DNA of 64,000 nucleotides from contig JALHNH010000004.1 of NCBI GenBank assembly GCA_022843625.1, forward strand, positions 186,001 through 250,000. Reading direction: 5' to 3'. The notes beneath the pieces were generated by a model, which was not told the origin of the DNA, did not search any database, and worked only from the letters and a program-made list of their open reading frames with translations. This document shows positions 26,283-35,282 of this stretch, piece after piece; positions within the stretch are counted from its first letter, which is position 1; each line of letters begins with the position of its first letter. Position numbers and translations under genes: made by a program. This DNA is from Bryobacter sp. (lineage in GTDB: Bacteria; Acidobacteriota; Terriglobia; Bryobacterales; Bryobacteraceae).

Positions 26283-27773
26283 ATGCGCAAGATCATTTCA
26301 GCTTTTCTACTGGCCGCCGCCTGCGGCTTCTCACAACCGGCCGTTCAGGTTGCCAGCTATTTCTTCCAGAACAACTTCAACGCCCAACGGCCCAGCGCTG
26401 AGGCCATCACCCCTGTAGACCCGGCAGGAACCAGCCGCTTTATCACCGACACTGTCTTCGGCCAATCCCGCACGGTTTATGACATTCGGGATTCGCCCTC
26501 TCCACGGAGCGCGCAGGGCGGACTGACCTTTGCGGCTGGCAATCGCATTGCTCGCGACACGTACTCCATCGAGATGGTTTTCGCCATCCAGAACGCCAAC
26601 GGTTGGCGTCGCATTTTTGATTGCAACAACCGCCGTCTCTCAGAAGGCCTCTACCTCGACCCCAGCGGATTTCTTAATTACTATTCCGGTGCCAGCAGCA
26701 CCGGCAACGACCGGCTGGCCGTTGGCACCTACTACCATGTCGTCGTCGTGAAGCGTCCCCGAGAAATTTATCTCTATCTGAATGGCGCTCTTGTCGCCTC
26801 TGCCACCGGAGTGAGCATCGGAGAAATTGACCCTGTCTACAATGCCGGCAATATCCTCAACTTTCTGCTCGACGATAGCGAATCCGTTGAGTGGGCTCCC
26901 GCACGCATTGCCCTGTTCCGCCTTTACTCGGGCAATCTCACCGCCGCTCAGGTTCGCGAAATCTGGGCGTCTCCCTTTACTTCAACGGTAGGTTTGCCCC
27001 CTCCCGGCTTTCGAAGCTCCGGCATCGTGAACAGTGCCTCCTATGCATCGGCAAATGCAATTTCTCCCGGCGGGTTCTTCTCGATCTTTGGCACCGATCT
27101 CGCCGATGCAACCGGAGACTGGGGTCAGTCTTTTGTCAACAACAGCGCTCCCCGTCGCCTCAACAACGTTCGCGTTCTCGTCAATGACCGCGAATCCTTT
27201 GTTGTATTCACCAGCCCTGGTCAGGTCAACGCGCTCGCCCCGGATAATCTGCCGGATGGGCCGGTCACTGTAGTGGTTGAGAACGGCAATCTCCGCAGCA
27301 CTGTCGTTTCCAGTACATCGCGAATTGTCAATCCTGCTGTATTTCGCTTCGATGCACAGAACAACCGTTTTCTCGCCGCCACCGCCAATGACGGCACTGC
27401 CTACATCGCCCCGCCTAATCTCTTTGGCACTAATGGCTCCCTCAACGGTCTGGCCGTTCGCCCAGCCCGGCCCGGCGAATTTATCGTTCTGTATGCTACC
27501 GGCCTTGGCCCAACCAATCCTGCCGTTCCAGCCGGCCAAATCCCTCCAGCTCGCAACGGTGGCCACCCGCTTACCAACAATTCAGAAATCCGCCTCACTC
27601 TCAATGGGCAAACCACTTCGGTGCGCCCTGCTTATGCTGGTCTTTCGGCCTTCCCAGGCCTGATCCAGATCGTTTTTCAGGTTCCCGATATCGCAAGTGG
27701 TGAATACGAAACGGCAATCATCGTAGGTGGGCAGACTTCTCCATCTGCCACCTTCCTGCCGATCGCCAGATAA
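26283..27773 (+). CDS. Secreted LamG-like protein with Solibacter-type C-terminal domain (TIGR03437)
   Basis: A 496-residue exported protein (signal MRKIISAFLLAAACGFSQ). The first half has a concanavalin/LamG-like domain (about 80-235) with YSIEMVFAIQNANGWRRIFD, YYHVVVVKRPREIYLYLNGA and a final RIALFRLYSGNLTAAQVREI. The second half is the repeat-rich domain named from Solibacter usitatus, starting SGIVNSASYASANAISPGGF and SIFGTDLADATG, with PGEFIVLYATGLGPTNP near the end. The domain is a marker of this bacterial group; binding of carbohydrate or surface is inferred from the LamG part. The next gene, an ECF sigma factor, starts 11 nt after the stop. Confidence 0.82.
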   Translation: MRKIISAFLLAAACGFSQPAVQVASYFFQNNFNAQRPSAEAITPVDPAGTSRFITDTVFGQSRTVYDIRDSPSPRSAQGGLTFAAGNRIARDTYSIEMVFAIQNANGWRRIFDCNNRRLSEGLYLDPSGFLNYYSGASSTGNDRLAVGTYYHVVVVKRPREIYLYLNGALVASATGVSIGEIDPVYNAGNILNFLLDDSESVEWAPARIALFRLYSGNLTAAQVREIWASPFTSTVGLPPPGFRSSGIVNSASYASANAISPGGFFSIFGTDLADATGDWGQSFVNNSAPRRLNNVRVLVNDRESFVVFTSPGQVNALAPDNLPDGPVTVVVENGNLRSTVVSSTSRIVNPAVFRFDAQNNRFLAATANDGTAYIAPPNLFGTNGSLNGLAVRPARPGEFIVLYATGLGPTNPAVPAGQIPPARNGGHPLTNNSEIRLTLNGQTTSVRPAYAGLSAFPGLIQIVFQVPDIASGEYETAIIVGGQTSPSATFLPIAR

Positions 27774-27784
27774 ACTGGGAGGGG

Positions 27785-28387
27785 ATGCAGTCTTCCGAAG
27801 ACCTTACCTCTTTACTGAACTCATGGCGTGATGGCGACCAGGAAGCGCTTGGTCGCCTCATGGAAGTAGTCTATGACGAACTTCGTTCCATAGCTCACCG
27901 GCAAATTGCCCTCGAGGCCAAGGATCAAACCGTCCAGGCCACTGCTCTTGTTCATGAGGCTTACCTGAAGCTCGCCAGCCAGCGGCAGGTTCACTTCGAA
28001 GATCGCAGTCACTTCTTCGCCGTTGCCGCCAAGATCATACGCCGTATTCTGATTGATCGTGCCCGCCTTCGCCTTACCGCCAAACGGGACGCCAGGCTCA
28101 ACGTCAGCCTGGAGCTCTTTCCACAAATTCATTCCTCTGAGCTTCAAGCCATCGATTCGGCGACCCTGCTCGATCTCGATACTGCCCTCAACAAACTGGA
28201 ACAACGCTTTCCGGAAATTGCCAGACTCGTCGAGCTTCGCTTCTTCGCTGGCCTCACAATTGAAGAAACTGCCGAGATCCTGAATCTCTCTATCTCCACT
28301 GTCAAACGAGACTGGATTACCGCAAAGGCTTTGCTGGCTCGCTCGATCCAATCTGGCCCAATCGCCTCCGGGCTAGCTTCACCCTAG
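27785..28387 (+). CDS. ECF-type RNA polymerase sigma factor (TIGR02999-like)
   Basis: A complete 200-residue ECF sigma factor. Region 2 reads LLNSWRDGDQEALGRLMEVV, YDELRSIAHRQIALEAKDQT and VQATALVHEAYLKLAS, followed by FFAVAAKIIRRILIDRARLR. Region 4 reads RLVELRFFAGLTIEETAEIL with NLSISTVKRDW as the recognition helix. A GGGAGGGG ribosome-binding site precedes the ATG. It follows the TIGR03437 gene by 11 nt and converges with a Ser/Thr kinase gene, overlapping it by 71 bp. No anti-sigma gene is adjacent, so control by the kinase is a reasonable inference. Confidence 0.92.
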   Translation: MQSSEDLTSLLNSWRDGDQEALGRLMEVVYDELRSIAHRQIALEAKDQTVQATALVHEAYLKLASQRQVHFEDRSHFFAVAAKIIRRILIDRARLRLTAKRDARLNVSLELFPQIHSSELQAIDSATLLDLDTALNKLEQRFPEIARLVELRFFAGLTIEETAEILNLSISTVKRDWITAKALLARSIQSGPIASGLASP

Positions 28388-30659
28388 CTGTATCATCAGT
28401 ACCGAATACAAGGGCCTGTTTGTAAGCTGCCATTGCCTCCTGACGCCGACTTGTCTCCCAGAGCGAATCTCCCTTCTGCAGCATTACCTGGTGGAGCATG
28501 TCGCCAACTTGACGGTTCTGTTTCGCCCCGGTCTCAAGCGGCTTCAATTCAACCAGTGCTTCCTCAAGCAAGACACCGGCATCCGCCCAGCGCTTTTCCG
28601 TTTGTAGCAATGCCGCCTTTCGAAACATCGCACTCGCCAGCGATAACTTGCTCGATGCATCATTCCTTCTCAACAATGCTTGTTCCCGTCGAATTGACAG
28701 GGCTCGGTCCAGCGCTGCATGGGCTTCTGTTATCTTTCCTTGCCGCTCTAGCGCCCAGGCTATATCCACCTCACACGTAGACTCCCCAGTGCGGTCTTTA
28801 CCCTGCCTGTGTAGTTCTTTTGCCTTCTCATACCATCCGATGCCAGCGCTGTATTCACCCAGCACTCCCTCCGCAGCTCCCAGTCGCTTATATGCATACG
28901 CCTGAAACGGTTTCAACTTTGCCTGCCCCGGATGCGTCTTGCCCAGCGCTTCATATGCTGCGGCCACAACTCGCAATTCGTCTCTCATCTTCCCGTATTC
29001 CTGCTTTTCGAGAAGCGGGTCCAATTGTGTGATCCTTGAGTTCAGCCATCGAGCCTGGGCCATCATATCTTCCGGGTTCTGCCTGGCATCCAGTTCATAC
29101 AATCCGTTTGCTTTGCTGTAGTTCGTAACTGCACACGCGTTATTTTTCAATCTCGTACAGGCTTCGCCCACGCCAACCAACGCTTTGGCCAGGCGAGATC
29201 GAAGTTCCCGGTCTCCTCCTGCACGTCCTTGCAGCCGTTCGAAGATTGATACTGCTTTGCGATAGCTGCCCAGCGCGTCGGCGTACAATTCAAGCGACTC
29301 ATTAGACCGGACAAAGGTTCCTTGCACCATACCTACTTTCATATAGGATTCAGCCAGATCGCGCTGCAGACTCTCATCGGCCGTCTCATCCTGCGCAAGC
29401 TGGTCCAGATACTGCAATGCCCGGGACACAATCAATTTCCGGCTCTCCAGTGTCCCCGGCACTTTGCTCACCTCGTCATGAATCTCAAATAGCAAACTGC
29501 GAGCCAGCCCTCTCACCTGTTCAAATCGCCGGGCTGCGTTGCGCGCCTCCCAGTAGGCTTTTCCAAATCCGATCGCTACCAGAAAAATCACTGCCCCTGC
29601 CAAGGCAAGCGACAAGCGTTGCCTCACCACAAACTTCTGCGCCCTGTATCCCCACGTCGCTTCAACTGCCGCTACAGGCTCACGGCGGCGGTACCGACCC
29701 AGATCCTCTCTCAGCGCCACCACACTCTCGTACCGCTCCTCAGGCTTGCGCGCCATCGCCTTTAAAACAATACTTGCCAATTCGGTTGGCAAATCCGGCC
29801 GGTCTACCTTTCCTTCATGGATTGCAGTTGCCAGGGTCAGTCCGCTGAGGCTCGCAAACGGATTCCGTCCCGTCAGTAACTCATACATCACCACACCCAT
29901 AGAATAGATATCGGTTGCTGTTGTGATCGAGTCCCCCCGCAATTGTTCGGGGCTCGCATAACGTGGGGTCATGCGCGCTTCGATCGTTTTTGCTTCATCG
30001 TCTATAGACTTACTGATCCCAAAATCGATCAGCTTTAATGCCCCTTCCTCCGTCACCAGGACATTGCTGGGCTTGATATCCCGATGTGCGATCAGCGCCC
30101 GATGCGCTGCTTCAATCACCTGACAGAGCCTCTCAGACAAAATCAGTTTTTCATCCAGGGTCTTGCCCTTCGCATACTCGGTTAGCGGCTTGCCCTTCAC
30201 TAACTCCATTACCAGATAGGCTTGGCCACTTGCGGTAATCCCCGTATCGAGCAGGCGAGCGACCCCGGGGTCCTCAAGTTTCCCGAGCAGCGCTGCTTCT
30301 CTTTGAACTTCTGTGGCTCTGAGCCGCGCCCGGTGCCAAACCTTTACAGCTACCCTTTGCTCGGCTCCCCATTCCAGCGTCCGCACCGCTTCATACACCG
30401 ACCCCATTCCGCCTTCACCCAGCTTCACCACCAACCGGCAGTTCCCAGCCAAAGTTCCCAACAGCGGATCGACAACATACTCCAGATCCACCCCCAACCC
30501 ATGCTCCAGATACTCAAGCTCTTCTGCTTCGAGCATCGACAAAACCTCGGCCCGTAGCGCTGGATCGGTCGTATTCTCTACAACGAAACGAACCCGATCC
30601 TCGCGAGGCTGCTGCAGCGCCTTTTCGTGGAGTCCAGCCAACTCCTCCCAACTGCTCAT
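28317..30659 (-). CDS. Transmembrane Ser/Thr protein kinase with TPR-like C-terminal region
   Basis: A 780-residue PknB-type kinase. An N-terminal helical segment (about 1-65; WEELAGLHEKALQQP) precedes the kinase with GEGGMGSV (81-88), Lys106 in VAVKVW, HRDIKPSN (192-199, Asp194), DFG (212-214), ASPEQL and a complete C-lobe (MGVVMYELLTGRNPF). The membrane helix SLALAGAVIFLVAIGFG follows, then TPR-like helices to the end (for example GIGWYEKAKELHRQG and AMAAYKQALVFG). The ATG at 30659 is preferred to a TTG at 30686; TAAAAC lies 8 nt before it. It follows the adenosyltransferase gene on the same strand, and its 3' end overlaps the convergent ECF sigma gene by 71 bp. Confidence 0.9.
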   Translation of the reverse strand: MSSWEELAGLHEKALQQPREDRVRFVVENTTDPALRAEVLSMLEAEELEYLEHGLGVDLEYVVDPLLGTLAGNCRLVVKLGEGGMGSVYEAVRTLEWGAEQRVAVKVWHRARLRATEVQREAALLGKLEDPGVARLLDTGITASGQAYLVMELVKGKPLTEYAKGKTLDEKLILSERLCQVIEAAHRALIAHRDIKPSNVLVTEEGALKLIDFGISKSIDDEAKTIEARMTPRYASPEQLRGDSITTATDIYSMGVVMYELLTGRNPFASLSGLTLATAIHEGKVDRPDLPTELASIVLKAMARKPEERYESVVALREDLGRYRRREPVAAVEATWGYRAQKFVVRQRLSLALAGAVIFLVAIGFGKAYWEARNAARRFEQVRGLARSLLFEIHDEVSKVPGTLESRKLIVSRALQYLDQLAQDETADESLQRDLAESYMKVGMVQGTFVRSNESLELYADALGSYRKAVSIFERLQGRAGGDRELRSRLAKALVGVGEACTRLKNNACAVTNYSKANGLYELDARQNPEDMMAQARWLNSRITQLDPLLEKQEYGKMRDELRVVAAAYEALGKTHPGQAKLKPFQAYAYKRLGAAEGVLGEYSAGIGWYEKAKELHRQGKDRTGESTCEVDIAWALERQGKITEAHAALDRALSIRREQALLRRNDASSKLSLASAMFRKAALLQTEKRWADAGVLLEEALVELKPLETGAKQNRQVGDMLHQVMLQKGDSLWETSRRQEAMAAYKQALVFGTDDTARVKLARRRLGQIGSSEPAKPLR

Positions 30660-30713
30660 ATCATTGGGTTTTACCACTAAATCCAACGGGTTTGGAATTT
30701 TCCCAACAGATCG

Positions 30714-31316
30714 CTAGCGGGCACCCTTGTTCGGTTGCCAGAGCGCTTCTTCTTCACCCAGAGCCTGATTTACCCACCGGCTCCACACAAACATCGCATC
30801 GCTCAACCTGTTCAGATACAGCATCGCCTCAAGTGGAATTTCCTCATTGTGGCTCAGCGTCACCAATGAACGCTCGGCTCTACGGCAAATCGTGCGGCAC
30901 ACGTGTAACTCGGCACAAATTCGCGTCCCTCCGGGCAGTACAAAGCTGCGCAGCGGCGACAAGTTGGCGTTGTAAAGATCGATCTCCCGTTCCAGTTGAT
31001 CAATCGTCTCTTGGGTAATCCTGGGCTGATTGGGGTGCAGGTCCTGCGGCATCGTTGCAAGTACGCTACCCAGATTGAATAGCTCGTGCTGGATCCGTTC
31101 AAAGATCAATTCCAGCTCCACCAGCTTGTGATCTGCCGCTGAAATGCGAACGAGCCCAACAAAAGAGTTGAGCTCGTCGACAGTACCAAATACTTCAATG
31201 CGCTGTGCGTCTTTCGATACACGCTGCCCACCCACCAGGCCCGTCTCACCCTGATCTCCGGTTTTTGTATAAATCCGGTTTAATGCGAGACGGGGTTCGT
31301 GGAAAGCTTCACTCAT
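30714..31316 (-). CDS. Cob(I)alamin adenosyltransferase, PduO type
   Basis: A 200-residue ATR that transfers adenosyl from ATP to cob(I)alamin to make coenzyme B12. Hallmarks are RIYTKTGDQGETGLVGGQRV near the N-terminus, RIEVFGTVDELNSFVGLVR, FVLPGGTRICAELHVCRTIC and CRRAERSL, and the closing LNRLSDAMFVWSRWVN. Length matches the family (about 190). GGAG lies a few bases before the ATG. It sits 15 nt after the OmpA-type gene. A cobalamin-binding mutase subunit is encoded about 3.5 kb away, a likely user of its product. Confidence 0.95.
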   Translation of the reverse strand: MSEAFHEPRLALNRIYTKTGDQGETGLVGGQRVSKDAQRIEVFGTVDELNSFVGLVRISAADHKLVELELIFERIQHELFNLGSVLATMPQDLHPNQPRITQETIDQLEREIDLYNANLSPLRSFVLPGGTRICAELHVCRTICRRAERSLVTLSHNEEIPLEAMLYLNRLSDAMFVWSRWVNQALGEEEALWQPNKGAR

Positions 31317-31331
31317 GATCTCCAGAGTAGA

Positions 31332-33281
31332 TTACTTCGGGCAGCCCTTGGATTGAATTTCTGACACAGGTGCGTCCTTAATTCCCGCAATGCCGTTTGG
31401 CATTGGGCCACTCTTGGGTACCAGCCAGATTTCAACGCGACGATTGCGGGCATTACCGTCCTTCGCATTGATTTTGCCGCTGGCGCGCTCCTTGACCGTT
31501 GCTTCGCAAAGCGAGGTCTTGAAGGCAGAAAGCTGTTCTGCGCCAACAAAGGCAACCTTGATACGGCTGCGGTCGAGCTTCTTGCAAGGCTCGGTGCCGC
31601 CGCTCAATACTGCAGCTACCTGCAACACGCGCTCTTCATCGAGCTTGCGCGTCTTTTTGGCCTTGGCGTCGCGAATCTTGATGTTCTTCTCGACTGCGTC
31701 GAAATGACCCACGAGCAGAACATCAAAGTCGCCCATCGATGCGGCGCGTTCAAATGCCTGGTCGAGAATACGCTTGCCGCAGTTGTTGACACGGGCATTG
31801 CCCTTGCCAAACACCACGTCATCCAGCTGCATCGGCTGCGGACGAGGAGGTGCTGGTGCTGGTGCTGCGGCAGGTGCCGGTGGAGCGTTGACGGTGAGCT
31901 TTGCTTCGCGGCTCTGGGCGCCAGTTTTGGCTACCAGGCTAACAATACGCGATGGGCCGCCAGGCTGTAGCGTCATCCCATCCGCACTCAGAAGCACTGA
32001 GTGCGATGTATCGCCCGGCTTTACGTTCAATTTCTGCGTGAAGCTGCGGCCACCATCGGTGATCGAACTGCCTGCAGAGCTGCCAGCAGCACTCAATTTT
32101 CCTTCATCGGTAGTGTAGGTGAGTGTGACATCCTGTCCTTCGCTCGGGCCGTCGTATCGCAGCACCGAAGTTACGCGGGATGAACCGTTGTAGTTGATCG
32201 TTGCAGGATCCACCGTAAGGCTGATCAGTTCGAGCTTGGGCTGCTTCACAATCAGCGTCGCAGTCCGTTCCGTGGCAGGAATCGGGAATTTCTTCAGGAA
32301 GTTCCTAGTTTTGCGGTCGGCCACCTTCGTCGTGTCCGCCTCCACAACTGATTTGATCGCGTGCTCACCAGCGGCGAGACCCTTTACTGCCATCATGGAA
32401 TCGCCAACAGCCGGCTGGCCATCGACTGTCCACTTGTACTTCGGCGTTACACCGAGGCAGTTGTTGTTGACAGGCAACTGATAGCTCGCACCTTCGCTAA
32501 GCCAGATCGTCTTCGTGGACGGTTCGATCGAACCCACCCGGAATTCGCAGACCGGGCCCTGATCGATCGCACCAAGATAAAACGTTACGCCACCAGTGGT
32601 TTGTACCGAGTTCATAGGGGCGGTGCGAGTATAAGCAATAGCACCGGCAGGAGCCTGGCCCTTGATTCCAAAACTCGGAGATGCAGTTGAGAAGCCACGG
32701 ACATCAAATCGAAGACCAATGCGATCTGTCAGTTTTGCTTTCACGCCAGCGCCGTAATTGAACGCCAGCTCGAATCCAGATTCAAGATCCGTCACCTGGC
32801 CAAATGGGGTATTCACACCATTGCCAACCTGACGGCGGGCGCCTTCGGTTACACCGAAGTAGTCCATGCCGAAGCCGGTCGTCACAAATGGACGGATACG
32901 GGATTCGCGCGGCTTGAAGTGAAAGACAGGGTTGAAATGGAACTGGCGCAGGCGTGCGCCAAACGAATATTCATTCTGCGTGGCGGGGATGCGATAAACT
33001 GCGTTTGCGTTTCCGTGAACCATCCCAGTCTGCTCAAGGCTGATGTAATTCCAGAAGTTTTGTGTAATGCGGAAGCCCCCGACACCACCATTGGTAATGT
33101 CCTGGTGAGGCTGGCTATTTTGGCGGTTTACAAAGTTACCACCACCGAAGAGATTGATTTCGTATTTATCCCCTCCACCAGTAGTGGATTTCCTGGCGGT
33201 AGATGAATTCGTTTGCGCCGAAGCGCCAAAACCGGCGATTAGCGCCAGTGTTATCGCGAGAGCAGAATGTTTTAATTTCAT
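31332..33281 (-). CDS. Outer-membrane OmpA family protein
   Basis: A 649-residue protein. A signal peptide (ending near FGASAQ, residue 23) leads into an eight-strand-like barrel (about 30-235; KYEINLFGGGNFVNRQNSQP and FVTTGFGMDYFGVTEGARRQ). A middle part of Ig-like strands and a Pro/Ala linker (about 240-495) follows, then an OmpA C-terminal domain (about 500-640). The domain ends with NARNRRVEIWLVP, the family's peptidoglycan-binding signature, after FGKGNARVNNCGKRILDQAF. It probably links outer membrane and cell wall. Cysteine pairs in the OmpA part suggest a disulfide. The adenosyltransferase gene follows 15 nt downstream. Confidence 0.87.
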   Translation of the reverse strand: MKLKHSALAITLALIAGFGASAQTNSSTARKSTTGGGDKYEINLFGGGNFVNRQNSQPHQDITNGGVGGFRITQNFWNYISLEQTGMVHGNANAVYRIPATQNEYSFGARLRQFHFNPVFHFKPRESRIRPFVTTGFGMDYFGVTEGARRQVGNGVNTPFGQVTDLESGFELAFNYGAGVKAKLTDRIGLRFDVRGFSTASPSFGIKGQAPAGAIAYTRTAPMNSVQTTGGVTFYLGAIDQGPVCEFRVGSIEPSTKTIWLSEGASYQLPVNNNCLGVTPKYKWTVDGQPAVGDSMMAVKGLAAGEHAIKSVVEADTTKVADRKTRNFLKKFPIPATERTATLIVKQPKLELISLTVDPATINYNGSSRVTSVLRYDGPSEGQDVTLTYTTDEGKLSAAGSSAGSSITDGGRSFTQKLNVKPGDTSHSVLLSADGMTLQPGGPSRIVSLVAKTGAQSREAKLTVNAPPAPAAAPAPAPPRPQPMQLDDVVFGKGNARVNNCGKRILDQAFERAASMGDFDVLLVGHFDAVEKNIKIRDAKAKKTRKLDEERVLQVAAVLSGGTEPCKKLDRSRIKVAFVGAEQLSAFKTSLCEATVKERASGKINAKDGNARNRRVEIWLVPKSGPMPNGIAGIKDAPVSEIQSKGCPK

Positions 33282-33311
33282 AAATTGTGAAGAGACCCTA
33301 ACTTATCCATT

Positions 33312-34802
33312 CTAACGGATTTGGGGTAGTGTTTGCACATAGATGCCTCGGTTTGGGCTGATTGCAAACAGTAAATCCGGAAAGGCTGGAGACAGTCGCA
33401 ACTTCTCAAACGACAAATGCGCATCCTCTTGAGCAGGGAACCAGTACCAATTCTCGCCCGCGTCAGGAGACCAAAATACCCGCTGGTTTCTTAGAGCGAA
33501 GCACAGGCCTTTTCGTTTCGGATGGAAGTACACACTTCGAATCCACTCCGATTGGAGAGTCCGCCAGGTCTTGCCGCCATCGTTGGATTTTGTCAGTCCG
33601 AGCCTGGATGCCCGCAACCATTCATCCTTGTCAAATGGATTCACTGCGGTTTCAAACCAGTCCCCCCTGGGGGCCTCAGCGATAAGCTCATTTCGAAACC
33701 GGGTGGGTTGCCAGCCCTCCCCGCTCGACTTGGCGAAGCTGCCCTCATATTCCGAGATTGCATATAGGCTCTTCTCGTCAGACTCGGCTGTCAGCAGACT
33801 GCGGCTGACGAATCCTTCGTTCACCTGCTCAAAGCTTTCTCCGTTACTGGAGCTACGCAACAGGCCATGGCGTTCGGTAGAAATGTAAAAGAGGCCTTTG
33901 ATTTGGGGATGGAAGGCGATGCTGGTAGCGACATATTCGTTGAGCTTTTTCCAGTTGAGGCCTCCATTTTTAGAACTCCACATCCCGGCACTGGTTCCAG
34001 CAAAGAGCAACTCTGGATCGTGAGGCGTCTGTGTCACGACGTATGTTCGGCGGTTGGTTCCAGGAATACCCTGTACCCGCCGCCATGCTGCACCGTGGTT
34101 CATCGAGCAATAGATTCCACTGCAGGCACTGGCGAAAACCCGTCCCTGCCTGGTGGGGTCAACGGCAATCGAAAAGATGTCAGAGTCATCAAACATCCCG
34201 ATATGTGCTTTGGTCCAAAGCAGACCGCCGTTGGTTGTTTTCCACGGCAGATGAGGAGTACCGGCATACAGCGTGCCGGCCTTCTCAGGATCGAAAGCAA
34301 CAGAAACGATAGCGGTGAGATCGGCATTGGCCCTCGGGCTGATGCGGCGCCAGGTGTCGCCAGCATCATTGGACATCCAGACACCTTCATTCGTACCAAC
34401 GGCCAAAACTCGTGGATCTTTAGGCCAAGCAGTTATGGCAAAGATGGAGAGCTTCTCCGTACCAGCTACCACCTTCCAGGTCTCGCCTTCGTCAAGCGAA
34501 CGAAAGAGTCCGCCGGGTGACGCACCCACCAACCATTTGCCAGGAATAATCAAGCCACAGTCGAGTCGTGTGTTTGCCAGTTCTGGAAAGCCGGGAAGCA
34601 ACTTCCAGGTCTTTGCCGCATCGCGGCTGCGAAAGACTCCTGTACCGCGCATCGAAACGGCCATGAGGGTGTGGGGCTTTTGAGTATCCAGACGCACCAC
34701 TCGTGCTGCTCCACCCCAAGGGCCGATTGGCTCCCAGGCAGGATAATCAGCCGCACGCAGCAGCGGCATCAGGCTTAAACTAAAGACACGAATCCAGCGC
34801 AC
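33312..34802 (-). CDS. Secreted Asp-box (BNR) beta-propeller protein
   Basis: A 496-residue exported protein (signal MRWIRVFSLSLMPLLRA) made of repeated Asp-box units: SRDAAKTW, SLDEGETW, SNDAGDTW, SMNHGAAW, SKNGGLNW, SNDGGKTW and SPDAGENW are spaced about 45-60 residues apart. This is a sialidase/VPS10-like propeller without an evident catalytic Arg triad, so a binding or assembly role is likelier than sialidase activity. The start is a GTG with a -10-like TACACT exactly 7 nt upstream and no Shine-Dalgarno sequence. It is divergent from the B12-binding subunit gene and first of a run with the OmpA and adenosyltransferase genes. Confidence 0.8.
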   Translation of the reverse strand: MRWIRVFSLSLMPLLRAADYPAWEPIGPWGGAARVVRLDTQKPHTLMAVSMRGTGVFRSRDAAKTWKLLPGFPELANTRLDCGLIIPGKWLVGASPGGLFRSLDEGETWKVVAGTEKLSIFAITAWPKDPRVLAVGTNEGVWMSNDAGDTWRRISPRANADLTAIVSVAFDPEKAGTLYAGTPHLPWKTTNGGLLWTKAHIGMFDDSDIFSIAVDPTRQGRVFASACSGIYCSMNHGAAWRRVQGIPGTNRRTYVVTQTPHDPELLFAGTSAGMWSSKNGGLNWKKLNEYVATSIAFHPQIKGLFYISTERHGLLRSSSNGESFEQVNEGFVSRSLLTAESDEKSLYAISEYEGSFAKSSGEGWQPTRFRNELIAEAPRGDWFETAVNPFDKDEWLRASRLGLTKSNDGGKTWRTLQSEWIRSVYFHPKRKGLCFALRNQRVFWSPDAGENWYWFPAQEDAHLSFEKLRLSPAFPDLLFAISPNRGIYVQTLPQIR

Positions 34803-34815
34803 TTCTAACAGTGTA
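34803..34815 (-). promoter_or_regulatory. Putative leaderless promoter -10 element (beta-propeller gene)
   Basis: On the minus strand TACACT (34815-34810) ends 7 nt before the GTG at 34802. No ribosome-binding site is visible, so the transcript probably starts at the start codon. The other side of this divergent region has TATACT (34839-34844) serving the mutase subunit gene. Confidence 0.4.
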
Positions 34816-34858
34816 AATTGAGCTGGCTGGAAAATGACTATACTAGAAGCGTCTGGCC

Positions 34859-35257
34859 TTGAACCGCATACGCGTATTAGTGGCGAAGCCGGGACTCGAC
34901 GGTCACGACCGCGGGGCCAAGGTCATCGCAAGAGCTCTTCGCGACGCCGGCATGGAAGTAATCTATACCGGGTTGCGTCAGACGCCGGAAATGGTCGTCA
35001 ATGCCGCTCTGGACGAAGATGTCCAAGTGATAGACTTGTCGATTCTCTCCGGCGCACATATGGCAATCGTGCCCAGGGTGCTCACTCTCTTGCGAGAGCG
35101 GGGAATGCCAGACATGCTGATAGTTGTAGATGGAATCATCCTTGAAGATGACGCCAAACAACTCAAGCTGTTGGGAGTGGCGGCGGTTTTCCAGCCAGGA
35201 ACTTCACTCGAATCGGTAGTGGAATTCATCCGGGCTGCGGCGACCATCCCCGCCTGA
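34859..35257 (+). CDS. Methylmalonyl-CoA mutase B12-binding subunit (C-terminal type)
   Basis: A 132-residue stand-alone cobalamin-binding domain. The cofactor motif DxHxxG is D14-G-H16-D-R-G19 in [20 protein letters not shown], with [24 protein letters not shown] and LSILSGAHM segments as in the small chain of two-part mutases. Together with a catalytic chain, absent from the window, it interconverts methylmalonyl- and succinyl-CoA or a related pair. The start is TTG, with TATACT about 14 nt upstream. A PduO-type adenosyltransferase that could supply coenzyme B12 lies about 3.5 kb away on the other strand. Confidence 0.9.
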   Translation: MNRIRVLVAKPGLDGHDRGAKVIARALRDAGMEVIYTGLRQTPEMVVNAALDEDVQVIDLSILSGAHMAIVPRVLTLLRERGMPDMLIVVDGIILEDDAKQLKLLGVAAVFQPGTSLESVVEFIRAAATIPA

Positions 35258-35282
35258 TAATTTTGAAACCAAGAGGAGCTTG

